From positions 1 through 34,955 of the forward strand of contig JBFLXS010000007.1 of assembly GCA_040755795.1 (NCBI GenBank): a stretch of 34,955 nucleotides of DNA. The letters run 5' to 3'. Below the pieces are notes generated by a model. It made no database searches, had not been told where the DNA came from, and worked only from the letters and a program-made list of their open reading frames with translations. A program made the position numbers and the translations under genes. Position 1 is the stretch's first letter. Each line of letters begins with the position of its first letter. This DNA is from a bacterium. Its GTDB lineage: Bacteria > UBA9089 > CG2-30-40-21 > SBAY01. This document shows positions 17,445 through 26,396 of the stretch, in pieces.

Positions 17445-18405
17445 ATTTTTTAGGAATAATACTTGAATAAAGCATTTTCAGTATCAGTTCATCATAACTA
17501 ATCCCAACTGCCTTCGCACACGCGGGCAGGTCAGATAAATCCGTTAATCCTGGAATAGTATTAACATCATGCACATAAGGGATACCAATTTTATCTACGA
17601 TTATATCTACCCGTGAAAATCCATGGCAGTTGAGGGCTAAATGTGCCTTTAAAGCCGTCTCTTGAGTTTTACGATAAATATCCTCTGGTAATCTTGCTGG
17701 AATAACGAATTGTGTCATTCCTTGAGTATATTTTGCGTGATAATCATAGAATTCATTTTTTGCCACTAATTCTAAAATAGGTAATGCCTGAATATCATTT
17801 CCACACCCTAATATTCCCACAGTTACCTCTGTGCCGTCAATGAATTCTTCGATAAAGGCATTATTAAATTCTAGCATTATGCCTTCAATAACCTTAAGTA
17901 AATCTTTTCTTTTTTTAACAATCGTTACCCCAATACTTGAACCTTCTGATATTGGCTTTGCTACGACTGGCAGGTCAAAATCTCTTAATACCTGTTCACA
18001 TTGACCAGTTAACTCATTTACGGAATTAAAAACATAATATTTAGGTGTGGGAATATCACAGGCATTAAATATTCTCTTTGAGGCGACCTTATCCATACCT
18101 AATGCAGAAGCCAATACTCCAGAACCAGTATAAGGTATGTCAAGTAATTCCAGTAATCCCTGAACACACCCGTCTTCTCCGTAGCGACCGTGAAGGGCAA
18201 TAAAGGATACATCTATATTCTGGAGTTTATCCAGAAAATCTTTTTCTGCCGGGTCTATGGCTACCGCGACAAGTCCTTGTTTTTGAAGTGAAGATAAGAC
18301 TTTATTCCCGGAACGAAATGACACCTCCCGCTCACGACTCTTACCACCCAACAAAACCCCTATCTTTTTATCTAAAAAGTGTTCTTTCATTTCTACCATT
18401 TCCAT
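17416..18405 (-). CDS. ddl: D-alanine--D-alanine ligase
   Basis: 329 residues, ATP-grasp enzyme joining two D-Ala for the pentapeptide terminus. Motifs: GVLLGGKSREREVSFRSG at the start, HGRYGEDGCVQGLLELLDIPYTGSG, GMDKVASK, EEFIDGTEVTVGIL, FYDYHAKY, and the Mg-binding end HDVNTIPGLTDLSDLP. In that last motif Asp replaces the Glu usual in the E-x-N pair, still able to bind metal. ATG overlaps the murB stop (TAATG), so translation is probably coupled; Met3 and Met6 are alternative starts. The terminal residues LGLHEIKSK are encoded by an intergenic repeat. Confidence 0.94.
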   Translation of the reverse strand: MEMVEMKEHFLDKKIGVLLGGKSREREVSFRSGNKVLSSLQKQGLVAVAIDPAEKDFLDKLQNIDVSFIALHGRYGEDGCVQGLLELLDIPYTGSGVLASALGMDKVASKRIFNACDIPTPKYYVFNSVNELTGQCEQVLRDFDLPVVAKPISEGSSIGVTIVKKRKDLLKVIEGIMLEFNNAFIEEFIDGTEVTVGILGCGNDIQALPILELVAKNEFYDYHAKYTQGMTQFVIPARLPEDIYRKTQETALKAHLALNCHGFSRVDIIVDKIGIPYVHDVNTIPGLTDLSDLPACAKAVGISYDELILKMLYSSIIPKKLGLHEIKSK

Positions 18406-19277
18406 TAAATAATAATAATTTCTTCTTCCAGTCCAATGCCAAATTTATCAAAGACACTTTTTTTTATCTTTGTAATTAAATTTAATATATCCATTGCGGT
18501 TGCCGTGCCATCATTCAGGATGAAATTAGCGTGTTTATTGGAAATATAGGCACCGCCTATTCTTAATCCTTTTAATCCTACATCATCAATTAGTTTTCCG
18601 GCAAAATTTCCTGGTGGATTTTTAAAGATACACCCGGCACTTCTATAACCTTGAGGCTGAGTATCTTTTCTTTTTTGCTTATAATCTTGCAAAACAGTGG
18701 TTATGTGCGAGATTTCGGCTTTTTTTAATAAAATTTCTACCTCTAAAATAACATATTTCCTTAAATTGCTATTTCGGTAGGAAAAACCGCATTCTTTATG
18801 AGATAATTTATTATCGAGTATTTTAACGAAACTAACACAGTCACCAATGGATTTTTCCTGTATTCCTGCATTGCCTATCACGGCACCGCCAATAGTTCCC
18901 GGGATGCCAACTGCAAATTCTAACCCACTCAATCCTCTTTTACAAGTTAGATTAACTAATTTTGGTAGTTCAACTCCTGCACCAGTAATTATCCTGCCGT
19001 TGTCAAGCCATCTTATCTTTTTAAATTCATCCACTAATTTAATAACGACCCCGCGAATTCCCTTATCCGTGACTAAAACATTTGAACCTCCACCTAAAAC
19101 GAAAAACGGTGTCTTAAATTGAGCACACAGGCTTACTACCTGTTTTAATTCCCCCTCATTACCAACCTCTACGAATATATCGGCTAAACCACCGACTTTA
19201 AAATAGGTATGGCAGCTCATTGGCTCGTTAAGTTTAACTTTATTTGTTATTTTCTGAAGTTCTAAAACTAAATTCAT
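18405..19277 (-). CDS. murB: UDP-N-acetylenolpyruvoylglucosamine reductase
   Basis: 290 residues, a type II-sized MurB (no long insertion). FAD-binding motifs: CHTYFKVGGLADIFVEV, FFVLGGGSNVLVTDKGIRGVVI, GLEFAVGIPGTIGGAVIGNAG. The substrate tyrosine/arginine motif is FSYRNSNL. The proton-donor motif reads SAGCIFKNPPG, with Cys where many MurBs have Ser; Cys is also seen in the family. The end AGKLIDDVGLKGLRIGGAYISNKHANFI matches type II enzymes. It reduces enolpyruvyl-UDP-GlcNAc to UDP-MurNAc with NADPH. Confidence 0.96.
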   Translation of the reverse strand: MNLVLELQKITNKVKLNEPMSCHTYFKVGGLADIFVEVGNEGELKQVVSLCAQFKTPFFVLGGGSNVLVTDKGIRGVVIKLVDEFKKIRWLDNGRIITGAGVELPKLVNLTCKRGLSGLEFAVGIPGTIGGAVIGNAGIQEKSIGDCVSFVKILDNKLSHKECGFSYRNSNLRKYVILEVEILLKKAEISHITTVLQDYKQKRKDTQPQGYRSAGCIFKNPPGNFAGKLIDDVGLKGLRIGGAYISNKHANFILNDGTATAMDILNLITKIKKSVFDKFGIGLEEEIIII

Positions 19278-19324
19278 ATTTAATACTTGCCAATTTGATA
19301 AACTTGCAGGTCTTTCCTGAAAAT

Positions 19325-19618
19325 CGGGACTCGGGACTCGGGGTTCGGGATTCGGGAAGGCTGGTAGCCGCAGGCTTCAGCCTGATTTCACCTGAACCAT
19401 CAAACCATCAAACCCATTTTCATCTTCGTTTGTGCTCACTCCCTGTGGGCATGAGCGTTCTCCTGAAAATATCCGCAAGATTTTACCGCAGAGGATACAG
19501 ATTTTTAATTTTTTATCTCCCACGCTGGCGGGATTAAGGGGTTAAGGAATTCTTTTATTCCCGAGTCCCGAGCCCCGAGTCCCGAGTCCCGAGCCCCGAG
19601 TCCCGAGCCCCGAGTCCC
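19325..19618. repeat. GC-rich heptad inverted repeat CGGGACT ... CCCGAGT
   Basis: The left block 19325-19356 is CGGGACT, CGGGACT, CGGGGTT, CGGGATT, CGGG. The right block 19560-19618 is eight perfect heptads alternating CCCGAGT and CCCGAGC plus CCC, ending exactly at the murC stop codon. The blocks are complementary and enclose ~200 nt with a small hairpin CAGGCT-TC-AGCCTG (19371-19384). It fills the 340-nt gap between murC and murB; no gene is seen there. Much more GC-rich than its surroundings. Confidence 0.85.
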
Positions 19619-21025
19619 TTAATTTTCACCCCCTTTGTGTGCCGCAAGGACAGAGCTGTTTCTATATATTTCTATGATTTCTGTTCCTATCTTCCAAACA
19701 TCGCCTGCACCGAGAGTGACAACAACATCATCTGGTTTTGCCACATCCAGTAAAAACTCGATTACCTCTGGAAATGAATTAATAAACATCACCTCTGGAT
19801 AGTCTTGTTTAACCAAACTCTCAACGATTAAAGATGAATCCACACCTGGAATTGGTTTTTCGCCTGCGGGATAAATTGGCGTAACAATGACCACACTTGC
19901 GTCATTAAATGCCTGACCAAATTCCTGGGCTAATGCCTTTGTTCGTGTGTAGCGATGTGGTTGAAATACGGCAATAATTCGTTTTGGTTTTTTATGTTTA
20001 ATTGTGGCTAAAGTTGCTTTTATCTCTGTTGGATGATGGGCATAATCATCGATGATGGTAATTCCATTAACCACCCCTTTAATCTCAAGTCGGCGATGCA
20101 CCCCACCATAACTACTTAAGGCATCCTTGATAACAGATAAATCAATTCCTAATTCCAAACCCACAGCTACGGCGGCTAATGAATTACTCAAATAATGCAC
20201 TCCAGGAATATTAACCCTGATTTTAGTTAATTTTTTATCATTTATCACTAATGTATATTCTGAATAAGAACCGTTAAGCACTACTTCGGTGGCTTTAATC
20301 TGTGCCTCCTGACTCAAACCATAGGATGTCCATTTCCTTTCTATTTTTTCCATTATATCATGGAGATTTGGACAATCCAGACAAAAGATTACCCGTCCAT
20401 AAAACGGCACTTTGTTCATAAATGTAAGAAATGCAAGTTTAATTTCATCTAAATTCTTATAAAAATCAAGGTGTTCACGGTCAATATTAGTTACAACAGA
20501 GATGATGGGCGAAAGTTTTAAGAAACTTCCATCACTTTCATCTGTTTCTGCAACCATATATTCAGAATTACCCAATCGGGCATTACTTCCAATATCGTTA
20601 AATCTGCCGCCAACGACAACAGTTGGGTCGAATTCAGCTTTAGTTAAAATTAATGAAATCATTGAAGTTGTGGTTGTTTTGCCATGTGCGCCGGCAATGG
20701 CAATCCCATATTTAAGCCGCATCAACTCGGCAAGCATCTCCGCACGAGGGATAACTGGTATTCGCTTAGATTTAGCATACGCTACTTCCACATTATCCTC
20801 ACTAACCGCAGAAGAATAAACTACAACATCTACATCTTTAATATTATTAGCATTATGTCCATAATATATTTTTCCACCTAACATTTCAAGCCTTTTTGTG
20901 GTATCACCGGGATGAATATCTGACCCACTTACCTGGCATTTCAGATTTAACAACACCTCAGCAATACCACTCATACCACTACCACCGATACCAATTAAAT
21001 GTATATGTTGGCCTTGTTTAAACAT
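19619..21025 (-). CDS. murC: UDP-N-acetylmuramate--L-alanine ligase
   Basis: 468 residues from the ATG at 21025, which has AAAGAGG upstream and gives the standard N-terminus MFKQGQHIHLIGIGGSGMSGIAEVLL; the frame is open 14 codons further, overlapping the ATPase gene. ATP-binding loop GAHGKTTTTSMISLIL, then SDGSFLKLSPIISVVTNIDREHLDFY, GVHRRLEIKGVVNGITIIDDYAHHPTEIKATL and IAVFQPHRYTRTKAL are Mur-ligase signatures. It adds L-Ala to UDP-MurNAc. The stop codon abuts the CCCGAGT repeat. Confidence 0.97.
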   Translation of the reverse strand: MFKQGQHIHLIGIGGSGMSGIAEVLLNLKCQVSGSDIHPGDTTKRLEMLGGKIYYGHNANNIKDVDVVVYSSAVSEDNVEVAYAKSKRIPVIPRAEMLAELMRLKYGIAIAGAHGKTTTTSMISLILTKAEFDPTVVVGGRFNDIGSNARLGNSEYMVAETDESDGSFLKLSPIISVVTNIDREHLDFYKNLDEIKLAFLTFMNKVPFYGRVIFCLDCPNLHDIMEKIERKWTSYGLSQEAQIKATEVVLNGSYSEYTLVINDKKLTKIRVNIPGVHYLSNSLAAVAVGLELGIDLSVIKDALSSYGGVHRRLEIKGVVNGITIIDDYAHHPTEIKATLATIKHKKPKRIIAVFQPHRYTRTKALAQEFGQAFNDASVVIVTPIYPAGEKPIPGVDSSLIVESLVKQDYPEVMFINSFPEVIEFLLDVAKPDDVVVTLGAGDVWKIGTEIIEIYRNSSVLAAHKGGEN

Positions 21026-21056
21026 CCTTGCTACCTCTTTTGTGTAAAAATATTTC

Positions 21057-22184
21057 TTATATAACAATTTCTTTTACAAATGATTTAATATATTCTTTAA
21101 ATAAAGGGTCGCTTAATTCATATTGACCTTTATCTATTTTTTTCAAATAGCCTAACATTTCTAATTGAGATGTAATGTAATAAATCTGTTGTCGTTCTAA
21201 GTGGCGCAAATTATATGGGTTAGAATTACCTGAGGCGATAAAGCGGATTACTTCTAAAAAATTCTTCTTTGTTTTAAGTTTCTCCCATATTTGTTCAAAA
21301 TATACTCTTTCAGTATTCAATGCTTCCTGGATGGCAATATCAATATCTTCTTTATTGATTGTTTGCCCATTTCTTAATAAGTAAATATTTTGGCAGAGTA
21401 ATTGAGTATAGTAAGGATGTCCCCAAACCCTATCAATTATCTCACCAGCGAGTTCATCGGAGATAATGATATTTTCCTGGGAAAACTTAGATATAATATA
21501 CTTAACTAAAGGTGCTTTAGGAAGTAAATCTAAATGGATAACTCGAGCAAATCTGAAAAATGCAGATTTAGAATTAGAGAATAAGTTAATCATAATACTT
21601 TCTTGACTTCCAGAGAAAACATAGACTACCTTTTCTTGCATTTGAAGTATTGCCCGCATCCTCTTTATTAACATCTCTCCATTTAGTTTAACTAAATCCC
21701 CAAATTCATCATAGACCATTAATAAATTAACATTATTTTTACTTGCATAATCTTCTGGAAATTGTAATGCCTCATCAAGTAACATTAATTCGTCTATCTT
21801 AGTTTCTCCGAATTTTAATATAAACTCGAAATCTTCGATTATCTGTTTAAATTCTATTCGCTTCATCCATTGACTTAATCCTTCTTTAATTGTTTTAACA
21901 AACTGACTAATTTTTTTATTTTCTATAACCGTATCTACAATCTTTTCAGCAAGTTCCTGTTTAGATATGACTCTAAATATATCTACATACCCACAAAGAT
22001 ATTTTTCTTGTTTTATCCTCTGGATAACTTCTAAGACTAAAGATGTCTTTCCATATCTTCGAGGAGCAATAATCGCAACACTTTGTCCAATTTTAAGCAA
22101 TTGACAAATTTTTTCAATCTCTTTTTCACGACCGATTAAGTCATCTCCCCTAACCGGAATACCCACAGGGAAAAGTCTCTTCAT
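21057..22184 (-). CDS. AAA/STAND-type ATPase with C-terminal winged helix, inserted in the dcw cluster
   Basis: 375 residues of the archaeal-type ATPase_2 kind. LIGREKEIEKICQLLKIG leads into Walker A PRRYGKTSL (41-49). Walker B LLMVYDE is at 154-160, and a sensor-like FSGSQES follows. The lid region contains GHPYYTQLLCQNIYLL, typical of this family. The C-terminal part (about 300-375) looks like a winged helix (RQQIYYITSQLEMLGYLKKI). Such proteins are usually stand-alone genes linked to mobile DNA or signalling, with no known cell-wall role. It replaces the usual direct murG-murC junction, is co-directional with good AAGGAG spacing, and its stop lies inside the open frame upstream of murC. 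Function unknown. Confidence 0.8.
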   Translation of the reverse strand: MKRLFPVGIPVRGDDLIGREKEIEKICQLLKIGQSVAIIAPRRYGKTSLVLEVIQRIKQEKYLCGYVDIFRVISKQELAEKIVDTVIENKKISQFVKTIKEGLSQWMKRIEFKQIIEDFEFILKFGETKIDELMLLDEALQFPEDYASKNNVNLLMVYDEFGDLVKLNGEMLIKRMRAILQMQEKVVYVFSGSQESIMINLFSNSKSAFFRFARVIHLDLLPKAPLVKYIISKFSQENIIISDELAGEIIDRVWGHPYYTQLLCQNIYLLRNGQTINKEDIDIAIQEALNTERVYFEQIWEKLKTKKNFLEVIRFIASGNSNPYNLRHLERQQIYYITSQLEMLGYLKKIDKGQYELSDPLFKEYIKSFVKEIVI

Positions 22185-22202
22185 CCTACACTCCTTTCTT
22201 CT

Positions 22203-22532
22203 GGTAATTGGTAACTGGTGAATGGTAATTAGTTACCAGTTACCATTTAACCGATTACTTACTTTGTAAGCGTTCAGGTGGTGTAACAAAAGGAGATGTG
22301 GAGATTAAGGAGATAGGGAGATATTATTAAAAAAATTGAAAATTAATAGAAACTAATAGAAATTTATGGAAATTTGTTGTTTTCCACAATCAATTTCTAC
22401 CTATTTCTATAAATTTCAATCTATTTCTATTATCTTATCTCCATATCACTCTTATCTCCTTATCCCCTTTCGGACACTTTTGATATATAGCCTGGACGGT
22501 TACCTTACTTTATAATTTCGTGAAGCCCTATT
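22203..22532. repeat. Heptad palindrome with tail (copy D), split by MITE copy 3
   Basis: GGTAATT, GGTAACT, GGTGAAT, GGTAATT, AGTTACC, AGTTACC, then AACCGATTA. After the MITE the copy resumes with the tail AATTTCGTGAAGCCCTATT (22514-22532). Without the MITE it is the same length as copies A and C, which shows that the heptad family was present before the MITE arrived. Confidence 0.85.
22266..22503. mobile_element. MITE copy 3, 8-bp TSD CTTACTTT
   Basis: 238 bp. Left end GTAAGCGTTCAGG; right end read inward GTAACCGTCCAGG. Perfect duplications CTTACTTT at 22258-22265 and 22504-22511. The interior has complementary GGAGAT / ATCTCC word arms, unlike copies 1 and 2. No ORF. Confidence 0.92.
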
Positions 22533-22580
22533 AAGTAATATTCTACAAACAGAACACATCGACGAGGTTAATCTTTCTAT

Positions 22581-23654
22581 TTAATTTCGAGAAACCCTAT
22601 TTAAGGAATAAATAATATTAACCACATTTTGAGATGCATCTGCCGTTTTAAGCGGCTGATAATTTTCAGCCATTATTTTGAGTTTATCACGATTTTCGAT
22701 TAATTCAATAATAATCTTGCCTATATTTTCAGATGATAGTTCTCTATCTTTTATCATTATTGCCGTTCCTTTTTCCACCAGAGGTCTGGCGTTATATTCC
22801 TGATGGTTATCTGTGGCATAGGGATATGGGATTAAAATTGCTGGCAAATTACAAGCAATAATTTCCGCGATGGTTGTTGCTCCGGCTCGACAGATAACCA
22901 AATCTGCCACTTGATACGCTACGGGTAAATCATAAAAAAACTTTTCAACGACTATTTTTACTTTTGATTTTGTTTCCTTTATGAATTGATAATCTTCCTC
23001 CCCGGTTGCCCAAATTATTTGTATTTTATCATCCGGGAGAAGATTTAGTGTTTGTTTCATCACCTCATTAATTTTATGTGCCCCTTTGCTTCCGCCAAAG
23101 ACAAGCAAGGTAAATTTATCTCCACTTATCTCAAATCTCTTTAGTGCCTCCTGTCTATTTATCTGTCCAATCTGTAATCTAACTGGATTGCCTGTTAGCA
23201 CGGTTTTTTTCGCGGGTAGAAATCGATTAGAATCGGCAAAACTAATGGCTATTTTATCGACAAATTTAGCCAGCAAGCGAGTGGCTTTACCAGGAATAAA
23301 ATTTTGCTCATGAATAACGGTTTTAATCTTAAATAAGACTGCTCCTAAAACTACCGGAACTGAGGCATAACCTCCCATTCCCAGAACAATATCTGGTTTA
23401 AACTCTATAATATACCTTATCCCGACCAAAAAGGTTTTTATTAGTTTAATGAAAAACTTAATTTTATTTTTTACGGTCCAGCCTTCGACATCAAGCCCTT
23501 TAAATTTAAACCCTTGTTTTTGGATGACATCTGACTCAATCCCTTTTGTGGTACCTATAAATAAAATCTCGGTTTCTTGTTTTAATCTCTCGGCAATTGC
23601 CAGAGCCGGGTAGATATGTCCTAATGTCCCGCCGCCTGTAATTATAATCCGCAT
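22581..23654 (-). CDS. murG: UDP-GlcNAc:lipid I GlcNAc transferase MurG
   Basis: 357 residues, GT28 family. N-terminal glycine loop GGGTLGHIYPALAIAE, second loop VLGMGGYASVPVVLGA, HEQNFIPGKATRLLA, third loop FGGSKGAHKINE, and the donor-binding region CRAGATTIAEIIACNLPAILIPYPYATDNHQEYNA are all present. It makes lipid II at the cytoplasmic membrane face. The last residues NRVSRN and the stop are encoded by a solo copy of the conserved tail (TTAATTTCGAGAAACCCTATT-like, 22581-22602) of the heptad repeat family. Confidence 0.96.
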   Translation of the reverse strand: MRIIITGGGTLGHIYPALAIAERLKQETEILFIGTTKGIESDVIQKQGFKFKGLDVEGWTVKNKIKFFIKLIKTFLVGIRYIIEFKPDIVLGMGGYASVPVVLGAVLFKIKTVIHEQNFIPGKATRLLAKFVDKIAISFADSNRFLPAKKTVLTGNPVRLQIGQINRQEALKRFEISGDKFTLLVFGGSKGAHKINEVMKQTLNLLPDDKIQIIWATGEEDYQFIKETKSKVKIVVEKFFYDLPVAYQVADLVICRAGATTIAEIIACNLPAILIPYPYATDNHQEYNARPLVEKGTAIMIKDRELSSENIGKIIIELIENRDKLKIMAENYQPLKTADASQNVVNIIYSLNRVSRN

Positions 23655-23675
23655 TTTACCCTATGCCTCTTCTAC

Positions 23676-24800
23676 CTACTGATGCAATCTACTGGTAAAT
23701 GATTGTTGTAACGAATACTTAGCGATATTTAAAATAATTCCTACTCCAATCATATTAATAAGTAAAGATGAACCGCCAAAACTAATAAAAGGTAATGGCA
23801 TTCCTGTTGTTGGAACTACGCCTGTAACGACACCGATATTGAGAAGTGATTGCAGGATAATTAAAGCCGTTATCCCAAATGCCAATAATGAACCATAAGC
23901 ATCTGCGGCTAAAAGACTAATTTTTAATCCCGCAAAGGCAAATAGTACAAATAGAATGATAACAAAGGCTGTTAGTAAAAATCCACCTTCTTCGCCGATG
24001 ACCGCAAAGATGAAATCTGTGGATGATTGAGGCAAGTAAAATAATTTTAACTTACCTTCACCTAATCCCTGTCCATATAGTCCTCCAGAACCTAAGGCAA
24101 TTAATGACTGAATAATGTGGTAACCTTTATGCTCGGGGTCTGCCCAGGGGTTTAAAAATACCATTAATCTTCTGGCTCGATATGGAGCACATTGAATTAA
24201 AAAATAAACTGTTGGAATAGCCAATAATACCAGCGCTATTAAATATTGCATCCTACACCCGCCGACAAATAAAATAGCCATTGTCGCCATACCTAAAAGA
24301 ACAACCATTCCCAGATGAGGTTGTTTTAATAGAATTACGGAAACAAGTCCTAAAAGTAACAAAGGGGGCAGAAATCCTTTAAAAAGCCCCTGAAATTCTT
24401 TTCCTCGACGAACTATAAAATCAGTCAAATAAATGATAAAGATAATTCTCATTAATTCTGATGGTTGAAAACTTATAAACCATATTTTTAGCCATCTTGT
24501 TGCCCCACTTATCTCATATCCTATTCCAGGGATGATAGTCAGGCTAATTAAACATACCCCAAAAAGAAACAATTGCCAACTTTTCTCTTGTAACTTATGA
24601 TAATTAAATTTCCAGGCACAAAAAAGTCCAATTAGCCCCATTGTCACCCAGATAAGTTGTCTTTTAAAAAAATAATATGTGTCACCAGTATGTTGTTTAG
24701 CAAAGATAGCACTGGAACTATAAATCATCAACACACCAATCCCCACCAGGGTAATCGTGATTAAAAATAATGCAATATCCACTCGTGATTTTGACGCCAT
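23676..24800 (-). CDS. ftsW: Septal lipid II polymerase FtsW (SEDS family)
   Basis: 374 residues with about ten membrane helices. Signatures: MIYSSSAIFA near the N-terminus, ISGATRWLKIWFISFQPSELMRI, KQPHLGMVVLLG, GHGLGEG-equivalent YGQGLGEGKLKLFYLPQSSTDFIFAVIGEEGG, and NIGVVTGVVPTTGMPLPFISFGGSSLL. SEDS proteins polymerise glycan with a partner class B PBP; that partner (FtsI) is not encoded in this cluster. Classical position between murD and murG. Strong AAGGAGG ribosome binding site. Confidence 0.95.
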   Translation of the reverse strand: MASKSRVDIALFLITITLVGIGVLMIYSSSAIFAKQHTGDTYYFFKRQLIWVTMGLIGLFCAWKFNYHKLQEKSWQLFLFGVCLISLTIIPGIGYEISGATRWLKIWFISFQPSELMRIIFIIYLTDFIVRRGKEFQGLFKGFLPPLLLLGLVSVILLKQPHLGMVVLLGMATMAILFVGGCRMQYLIALVLLAIPTVYFLIQCAPYRARRLMVFLNPWADPEHKGYHIIQSLIALGSGGLYGQGLGEGKLKLFYLPQSSTDFIFAVIGEEGGFLLTAFVIILFVLFAFAGLKISLLAADAYGSLLAFGITALIILQSLLNIGVVTGVVPTTGMPLPFISFGGSSLLINMIGVGIILNIAKYSLQQSFTSRLHQ

Positions 24801-24825
24801 ATAATCCTCCTTGAGTGATTAGTAG

Positions 24826-26193
24826 TCAGTGAACAGTTTTACTTCCTATTCTTGCTACTTCTTCCTTGAATACTCGCCCTCTTTCTTCATAGTTTTTAAA
24901 CATATCATAACTTGAGCAGGCGGGTGAAAAAAGGATAGTATCCTTTGGTTTAGATAGTTTATATGCTAATTCAACTGCCTCGTGTAAATTCTGGACTTTA
25001 AAGATATTATCAAAATGGACACCTTGAGCGATTTTATCCTTTGCTTCACCCAACAAAATCAATGTCTTTACTTTTGCTGATAACAAAGGGTCTAGTCGGC
25101 TATAGTCACATCCTTTGCTTCGACCACCAGCAATTAAAATAATTGGTTTATTAAAACTTTGCAAGGCAACAATGACTGAATCAACATTGGTTGCCTTTGA
25201 ATCATTAATAAACCGTATGCCGTTAATACAAGCCACCTCTTCTATGCGGTGTTCGACCCCTTTAAATTCTCTTAATGTCTTTCTGACCACCTCTAAATTA
25301 ATTTTAAGAATAGCACTTACTCCCAGAGCCGATAGGACATTCTGGAGATTGTGAGGTCCGATTAAGGCTATATCTTGAGTTTTGCATATCTCATTTTCTT
25401 CTCCTTCAAATCGGCTAACAATCTGATTTCCTTTTAGAAAGATACCGTTTTCAAAGTCTTTTTTAATCAGACTGAAAAAAATTGGTTTAGCCTTAGATTG
25501 TTGACTTACCTCCATAATACTTGAATCATCTGCATTTAGAACCATAAAATCATCTTTAGTTTGATTCTCAAAGATTCTTGCTTTTATTTTCAAGTAATCA
25601 TTCAGGTCTTTATGTCTATCAAGGTGGTCTGGGGTAAAATTTAAAAAAACACTGATATTGGGTCTAAAATCTTTTATGGTTTCTAATTGAAAACTGCTTA
25701 TTTCTACAACCACAAGATAATCTTTGTCAATTTTATCTATTGCCTCGGATAATGGATAACCGATATTGCCGGCGACGGTAACTTTTTGGTCAGCCGTTTT
25801 TAAGATTTCGCCAATTAATGTTGTAGTCGTTGTTTTGCCATTTGTCCCGGTAACCGCAATCACCCGATTTTGTGGTAAAAATTGATAGGCTAATTCCATT
25901 TCTGAGATAATCGGGATACCCAATTTTTTCGCCTTTTGTAAAAATGGAATCTCTACAGGAACTCCTGGACTGACAACGATTAATTCACAGTGGGGTAAAA
26001 AGTCTTCCTTATGTTCGTCTGTTTCTATTTCTATGTCTAAATTTTTTAATTGAGTAATTTCGTTTTGCAATTGTGAGGCTGGTTTTGAGTCAGAGATTTT
26101 TACCTTTGCCCCATATTTAAGTAACAATTTAGCCGCTGACAAACCGCTTCTCGCCATGCCAACAATAATTATTCTTTTATCTTTAATATTCAT
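24826..26193 (-). CDS. murD: UDP-MurNAc-L-Ala--D-Glu ligase
   Basis: 455 residues from the ATG at 26193 (MNIKDKRIIIVGMARSGLSAAKLLLKYGA, the standard MurD opening). An upstream GTG in frame lies in MITE sequence and is rejected. ATP loop AVTGTNGKTTTTTLIGEIL, FLNFTPDHLDRH, EGVEHRIEEV-type FKGVEHRIEEVACINGIRFINDSKATN, ILIAGGRSKGCDY, and the ending LFSPACSSYDMFKNYEERGRVFKEEV all match. It adds D-Glu to the stem peptide. The stop and last residues fall in a heptad arm (AGTGATT, AGTAGTC, AGTGAAC; 24814-24834). The ribosome binding site is weak, perhaps because the MITE lies just upstream. Confidence 0.96.
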   Translation of the reverse strand: MNIKDKRIIIVGMARSGLSAAKLLLKYGAKVKISDSKPASQLQNEITQLKNLDIEIETDEHKEDFLPHCELIVVSPGVPVEIPFLQKAKKLGIPIISEMELAYQFLPQNRVIAVTGTNGKTTTTTLIGEILKTADQKVTVAGNIGYPLSEAIDKIDKDYLVVVEISSFQLETIKDFRPNISVFLNFTPDHLDRHKDLNDYLKIKARIFENQTKDDFMVLNADDSSIMEVSQQSKAKPIFFSLIKKDFENGIFLKGNQIVSRFEGEENEICKTQDIALIGPHNLQNVLSALGVSAILKINLEVVRKTLREFKGVEHRIEEVACINGIRFINDSKATNVDSVIVALQSFNKPIILIAGGRSKGCDYSRLDPLLSAKVKTLILLGEAKDKIAQGVHFDNIFKVQNLHEAVELAYKLSKPKDTILFSPACSSYDMFKNYEERGRVFKEEVARIGSKTVH

Positions 26194-26207
26194 TTTCGTT
26201 CTTTTCT

Positions 26208-26394
26208 TGCAACCGTTCACCGCACAGACACAGAGACGCAGAGAAGAAAATTAAAAACTATTTACCAGATGCTTCATTCCATTCCTGATTTTCATCATGA
26301 TTGCACCAATAATCTTTTCTGTTATCTGATTTATTTCTATATCTTCTCTGTAAACTCTTACGTCTCTGCGGTAAATTACCACCTAAACGGTTAC
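26208..26394. mobile_element. MITE-like element between mraY and murD, TSD decayed
   Basis: About 187 bp with ends GCAACCGTTCACCG and, read inward from the right, GTAACCGTTTAGG. Subterminal ACCGCA/CAGAGACGCAGAG words are complementary. Flanking octamers match at only 5 of 8 positions, so it is older or rearranged. Its right end touches the mraY stop codon and its left end is 15 nt from the murD start. Confidence 0.75.
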
Positions 26395-26396
26395 CC

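Noticed and set aside
19560-19618. Possible CRISPR array (regular short repeats)
   Set aside because: Unit is 7 nt with no spacers and no cas genes; it is a tandem heptad array.
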